This document shows, one piece after another, positions 59,938 to 64,000 of a stretch of DNA of 64,000 bases (positions are counted from its first letter, which is position 1; each line of letters starts with the position of its first letter). Location: contig OX123188.2 in NCBI GenBank assembly GCA_944739405.2, positions 66,669,251-66,733,250 on the forward strand. Reading direction: 5' to 3'. The DNA comes from Euclidia mi. Its lineage: Eukaryota; Arthropoda; Insecta; Lepidoptera; Erebidae. Made by a program: the position numbers and the translations under genes. The notes under the pieces are model-generated. The model saw only the letters and a program-made list of their open reading frames with translations, was not told where the DNA came from and made no database searches.

Positions 59938-60630
59938 AAAATACTTTGTAGCTCGACTAGATAAAAATAATAATTCCAATCTTTCATTACATGTACACAC
60001 CTAATAGAATGATAAAATACGTGACGGGTCAAGTAAAAGGTGAAACGCCTTCTATTTCCTGCGAGATTTCGACGTGGCTTAAGTACATTAACCTTGGTCA
60101 CTCGAATAATTACGTTTACCGTGTACGTTTGAGGCCCGTTACACAAATATCAATACAATTGGAAATAGCCTTATATCTATCAGCCTATTTGATCCTTGAC
60201 TAAGAATAACGCACCACCCACCTGCCTGCGGGCCGAGGGGTTGTATGACCACTCAACCTCGACGCACTAAGGATTGAAATGCCGCCGAATATTGCTGGAG
60301 GCAATACACTATCTGAATCTCGCCACCACGTCGTGTGTAGGTCTTAGTTATTCGAGTATTTTCAAAAGATTTTCACTTACTATGTTTGCTATGATCTTTG
60401 TGCGTAGAACTAAATATTTAAGATAAAAGATTATGATGAGGGTATGGTAGATCTGATATACTCATAGTTTATAAGTCCTTTTCAGAAATAAATGTACATA
60501 AATAATATCTTAAGACTTTGCGATACACTACGGCTATCTGATTCCAAACTAGAAAGCCTATTCTATGGTAATCAGGGAACTGATAAACATTCTTAAATTC
60601 TGTCAGACAAATACATACCTACCTATCATA
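59938..60630. other. Non-coding gap inside insert B
   Basis: No supported gene. A GC-richer patch at 60205-60345 has no recognised motif. Confidence 0.45.
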
Positions 60631-61347
60631 TAAAAAATAATAAGAAAAAAAAAAACAAAACGAAAATGAAAACTTAAAAATCGCACCAAAAATGTTTACG
60701 TACTAGGTATTTAGTTTCTTTTTTAAAAAAAGAGAACCGCCTTCAAAAATTCGACCGACTGAAAAGTACGAAATCATTTTTACATACGCTAATACATAGT
60801 ATATAACTTATACAAAATACTTAGTTTTTGAAGTCGGTGCCAAACCAAATCCCTCTAAAAGCCAATTGTTTGGCATCATCCTTTCCAAACCAGCGCATTC
60901 AATCTACGTAGTACTTACAGCCCAAAATAGCTAAAAAGTATAATTATTTTATAATTAAGCATTTATTTCATACTTTTTATATATTTTATATACGTCGTAT
61001 ATGTTGCTTTTTAGAGTATATAGGAAGATTATCTTAAATTTTATTAATTCAGATATTTTTTGAGGCTTTATTGATTTGATATATTCGTCGTATTATTTTC
61101 TCTGTTTGCCAGTTATCTTTTTTGTTTTTTATGGTTTGGCACCGACTTCAAAAACTAAGTATTTTGTATAAGTTATATACTATATATTAGCGTATGTAAA
61201 AATTATTTCGTACTTTTCAGTCGGTCGAATTTTTGAAGGCGGTTCTCTTTTTTTAAAAAAGAAACTAAATACCTAGTACGTAAACATTTTTGGTGCGATT
61301 TTTAAGTTTTCATTTTCGTTTTGTTTTTTTTTTTCTTATTATTTTTA
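60631..61347. repeat. Long inverted repeat, about 216-bp arms
   Basis: Positions 60631-60846 are nearly the exact reverse complement of 61133-61347, with only a few mismatches, around an AT-rich spacer of about 286 bp. Both inner arm ends carry the AAGTCGGTGCCAAACC phrase. Transcription would give a long double-stranded hairpin. Confidence 0.9.
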
Positions 61348-61659
61348 TTTAATACTTTTTAGTGTTAGGTACTTCGTTCGTTTACTTCAGGTTTTGTGTT
61401 AACTACTCTTTTATTTGTTTCATACTTTTTAGTGATAGGTACTCCATTTACTTTAAGTTTTGGGCTAATTAATAGTTTGTTTATAGTAAGATTCAATTAT
61501 TTTAGTGATACGTTTTCTGCTAGTATCAGTTTGTTATCATGACTTTGACATAGGTACCTACTTTTATTCTGTGTGCCTATGGGCTTAGGCTTCGTGCTGG
61601 AAGAGAGAGATGAGTCTAGGGAATCAGCCACATACGGAAGTACGATCCAAACAAATGCG
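61348..61659. other. Non-coding gap inside insert B
   Basis: AT-rich sequence containing a short near-duplicate around CATACTTTTTAGTGATAGGTAC and AATACTTTTTAGTGTTAGGTAC. No gene seen. Confidence 0.45.
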
Positions 61660-62171
61660 GTAGACTTGTACATACTATTGAATTGGCTATGAGCTCTCGT
61701 ATTATGCTCCGGAGAAATATGCCAATAACGGATGGCTTAGCGAACGGGGCAATGGGTGTTCTTAAAGGATTTAAATGGCCGGAACTACGAGTATGAAGAG
61801 ATCAACTTGAGCCATGTGAACTGCCTGATGCCATTTTGATATTATTTGATGACCCATCAATAGCATTGCGTCTTAAAGATGATGATGGATACATTTCCAT
61901 AGCTCAAGTGCCAGCGACCTATCAAGGCAATCGCGGTTATGGTGATATCGAGAGGCGGATGTTGCCAGTCATATGGAGTTGGGCTGTGACGGTACACAAG
62001 TTGCAAGGATGTACACTTAGTGCCGCGGACCTAGGGCCTAAAATCTTTGCTAAAGGCCAATGCTATGTTGCCTTGAGCCGGGTCACAGCCCTAAAAGGCA
62101 TGGCTTTAAGTGATATATACAACAGAGCCTTATCCGAAATGACAAGAATGAGAAATATGCTCTCGCATTAG
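61660..62171 (+). pseudogene. PIF1-type helicase C-terminus (Helitron-like)
   Basis: The first part, in another phase, reads MSSRIMLRRNMPITDGLANGA and is followed by a frameshift near 61795. The 61836-62171 frame has RRMLPVIWSWAVTVHKLQG, CTLSAADLG and GQCYVALSRVTALKG. These are the last helicase motifs of the PIF1/RecD group that Helitrons encode at the end of their Rep-helicase protein. The Rep nuclease and the upstream helicase motifs are absent, so this is a 5'-truncated relic. A host PIF1 gene is unlikely because the context is entirely repetitive. Confidence 0.85.
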
Positions 62172-62650
62172 ATTCTTTCATCGACTTTATTTGTTTTTTT
62201 GTTAATCGCAGAGACAGACACGTACACACGTACACACACACACACTCGTACACACACACACACACGCACTCACATGTACACACGTACAAATACACACACA
62301 TAATACAAACAAACTGAGAGCCTTCTTTTTTTGCAGTCGGTTAAAATACTAAAACTTTCTCCTAAGTGTAACAAATACTTTTTTATGAAAACCGCATAAA
62401 ATCGGTTCAGCCGAACTCGAGTTAATCGTGGGCAAACTTACATATATACGGGTCAAACTCAGAACCTTCTTTTTTTGAAGTCGAATAAGGGCCTAAAACC
62501 TTCTCCTAAGTGTAATAAATACTTTTCTGAAAACCGCATCAAAATCGGTTCAGCCAAACGCGAGATAATCGCGGACAAACAAACATACATACATACATAC
62601 ATACATACATACAGGTCAAACTGAGAACCTCCTTTTTTTTGAAGTCGGTT
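62172..62650 (+). repeat. Helitron-like 3' end, copy 2
   Basis: Following the helicase stop are CA-rich microsatellites (62210-62300) and then the same ordered blocks as 59640-59937, ending in (CATA)n, CAAACTGAGAACCTCC, poly-T and GAAGTCGGTTAA. The unit 2 flank resumes right after it. Confidence 0.7.
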
Positions 62651-62789
62651 AATAAAAATACGATAAAAATACGATAATTATTTTGCAGTACGTTTTACGT
62701 CACTTGGTACAGAAATAATTAGATTGTTATTAGTTTCTGAGACTATGTAGTTTATATTATTGTAGGTCCACATACATGAAGAACATGCT

Positions 62790-63083
62790 TTTGGTAGTAC
62801 TAAATTCGCTTCTAGTGTCTAGTCGTGTATGTGTGTGACCTTCAGACCTGAACAGTAACACATATTTTTAAGTACCTTTATAATTTACATCGCAATATAA
62901 AACAAATATAAATGTTAATATCAATAAAACTTAGCTTTTTGTAGTACTAAATTCGCTTCTAGTGTCTAGTCGTGTATGTGTGTGACCTTCAGACCTGGAC
63001 AGTAACACATATTTTTAAGTACCTTTATAATTCACATCTCAATATAAAACAAATATAAATGTTAATATCAATAAAACTTAAGT
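62790..63083 (+). repeat. 147-bp tandem duplication at end of unit 2
   Basis: Same pair as 36222-36515, including the base differences between its two halves. Confidence 0.9.
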
Positions 63084-63112
63084 AGATAGCAAAATTATTT
63101 TAAGACAATATT

Positions 63113-64000
63113 TCATGTGTTACTATTACATAAAGTATACGAAAAATTAAAATCGGCCAACCTTACCATTAACTTAGAAAAATCTAAATTCTTCCGTGAT
63201 GAATTGAAGTACTTGGGCTACGTAGTAAACTCTAAAGGATTACAAGTAGACCCATGTAAGCTGGAAGCCATTCTTCAATATGCTACGCCTAAGAATAAAA
63301 AAGAAGTCAAAAGGTTCTTAGGCATTGCATCATGGTATCGGCGATTTATACCTAATTTTAGTACTATTGCCGGTCCTTTGAACAAACTTACTTCTACCGG
63401 TAAGAAAGCTGCACCATTCCAGTGGTCGGTGGAAGCTGATGACTCGTTTTGTAAACTAAAACAATTGTTAAGCTCCGCACCAATATTATCGTGTCCCGAT
63501 TACGAGAAACCTTTTCAAGTTCACACAGATGCGAGTGCGAGCGGCATCGGTGGGTTACTTACACAAGAAATAGATGGCGTGGAACTACCTATCGCTTACA
63601 TGAGTAGGTCACTAAATGCACAGAAACAAAACTACAGTATAACAGAATGGGAGACATTAGCAGTTCTAATAGCCCACGAATATTGGCGCTGTTATTTATA
63701 TAACGGGTTAAAGTTTGTTGTGTATACTGACCATTCCGCACTGAAATGGTTCCTAAACTTGAGCAACCCGACTGGTAGATTAGCTCGGTGGTCGGTTCGT
63801 CGGTCAGCCTTTAACTTCGAAATAAAGCATCGGCGCGGCGCAGGTAATATTATAGCCGATGCATTATCACGATCCCTACCTGTAAATATATTTAACGCGA
63901 ATAATAATAACGTGAATGACCCTAATGTTGACACTGATCAATGGTATTCAGCCACCTACAATGGTTGTTTATCTTTGCCTAATGACTATCCAGACTATTC
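63113..64000 (+). pseudogene. Unit 3 start: Gypsy A pol, truncated at both ends
   Basis: The third head-to-tail unit begins at TCATGTGTTACTATTA exactly like unit 2, including the junction-specific ACATAAAG. The pol phase is open from 63117 through RNase H (VHTDASASGIGG, YTDHSALKWFL) to the window end. No difference from unit 2 was noticed over this stretch. The extent beyond 64000 is unknown. Confidence 0.92.

Larger units (their letters stand above)
58129..62650. mobile_element. Insert B, composite, present only in unit 2
   Basis: Unit 1 reads GTGAATAAAATAAAAATACG at 36087-36106. In unit 2, GAATAAAATAA is followed by about 4.5 kb of other sequence, and the unit resumes at about 62651 with AATAAAAATACGATAAAAATACG, carrying a partial duplication of ATAAAAATACGA. 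Contents left to right: minus-strand LINE 3' end, copia-type gag scrap, palindrome, Helitron-like 3' end, 216-bp-arm inverted repeat, helicase fragment, second Helitron-like 3' end. One event or several stacked insertions cannot be told apart. Confidence 0.8.
36546..63112 (+). repeat. Tandem segmental duplication, unit 2
   Basis: This is the second head-to-tail copy, 26567 bp. It is collinear with unit 1 at offset about 19650 up to 52428, at about 22022 after insert A, and at about 26567 after insert B. Without the two inserts its length is close to unit 1. The junction joins the end of unit 1 to the Gypsy A reverse transcriptase at TCATGTGTTACTATTA. Confidence 0.95.

Noticed and set aside
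61836..62171. A host PIF1 helicase gene
   Set aside because: Only the last motifs are present, with an upstream frameshift, no introns or other domains, and purely repetitive surroundings.
16891..63112. Units 1 and 2 as two haplotypes misassembled side by side
   Set aside because: Not fully excluded, but two junctions with the same mid-transposon joint and a third unit are easier to explain by a real tandem array; long reads would decide.

Overview
The window looks like insect, most probably lepidopteran, nuclear DNA. It is AT-rich and has no convincing single-copy host gene. It is packed with LTR retrotransposons, non-LTR retrotransposons, tRNA-derived SINEs, DDE transposon remnants and a Helitron-type helicase fragment. 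The lepidopteran assignment rests on recognising SINE and interspersed-repeat signatures common in moth and butterfly genomes (for example the 6080-6407 and 25953-26355 SINEs). It is an inference, not a database result.

Layout. Positions 1-11140 are non-coding flank with scattered repeats: a perfect 82-bp-arm palindrome, GC-rich minisatellites in opposite orientations, a SINE with target-site duplication (TSD), and two copies of a (TTA)n-tailed repeat. Positions 11141-21290 hold a Jockey/CR1-like LINE on the minus strand. It is split by a complete but dead Ty3/Gypsy element (Gypsy A, plus strand, 12222-19766, 4-bp TSD GCCT). The gag of Gypsy A is itself interrupted by a 1.08-kb terminal-inverted-repeat element with an 8-bp TSD. 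Then come a broken DDE transposase gene with an intron (23498-25920, minus), a composite SINE, a second Gypsy element (Gypsy B, minus, 26367-31955), and about 4.6 kb of non-coding DNA.

The main structure is a head-to-tail segmental array. A unit that begins inside the reverse transcriptase of Gypsy A (16891) runs to 36545. It restarts at 36546 and again at 63113, with the same mid-transposon junction both times. Unit 1 is 19655 bp. Unit 2 is 26567 bp and differs mainly by two insertions absent from unit 1: insert A (52429-54793) and insert B (about 58129-62650). Unit 1 therefore supplies the empty site for both. Unit 3 is cut off by the window end.

No gene here looks intact. Gypsy B is the best preserved: it keeps all catalytic residues of protease, reverse transcriptase, RNase H and integrase, but has stops and frameshifts. 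The two units differ in their lesions: unit 1 carries three extra C-to-T stops, and a dinucleotide-repeat difference moves the transposase reading frame. The units have thus been diverging as separate copies. The genes do not form a pathway; the content is a stratified record of nested insertions followed by tandem duplication.
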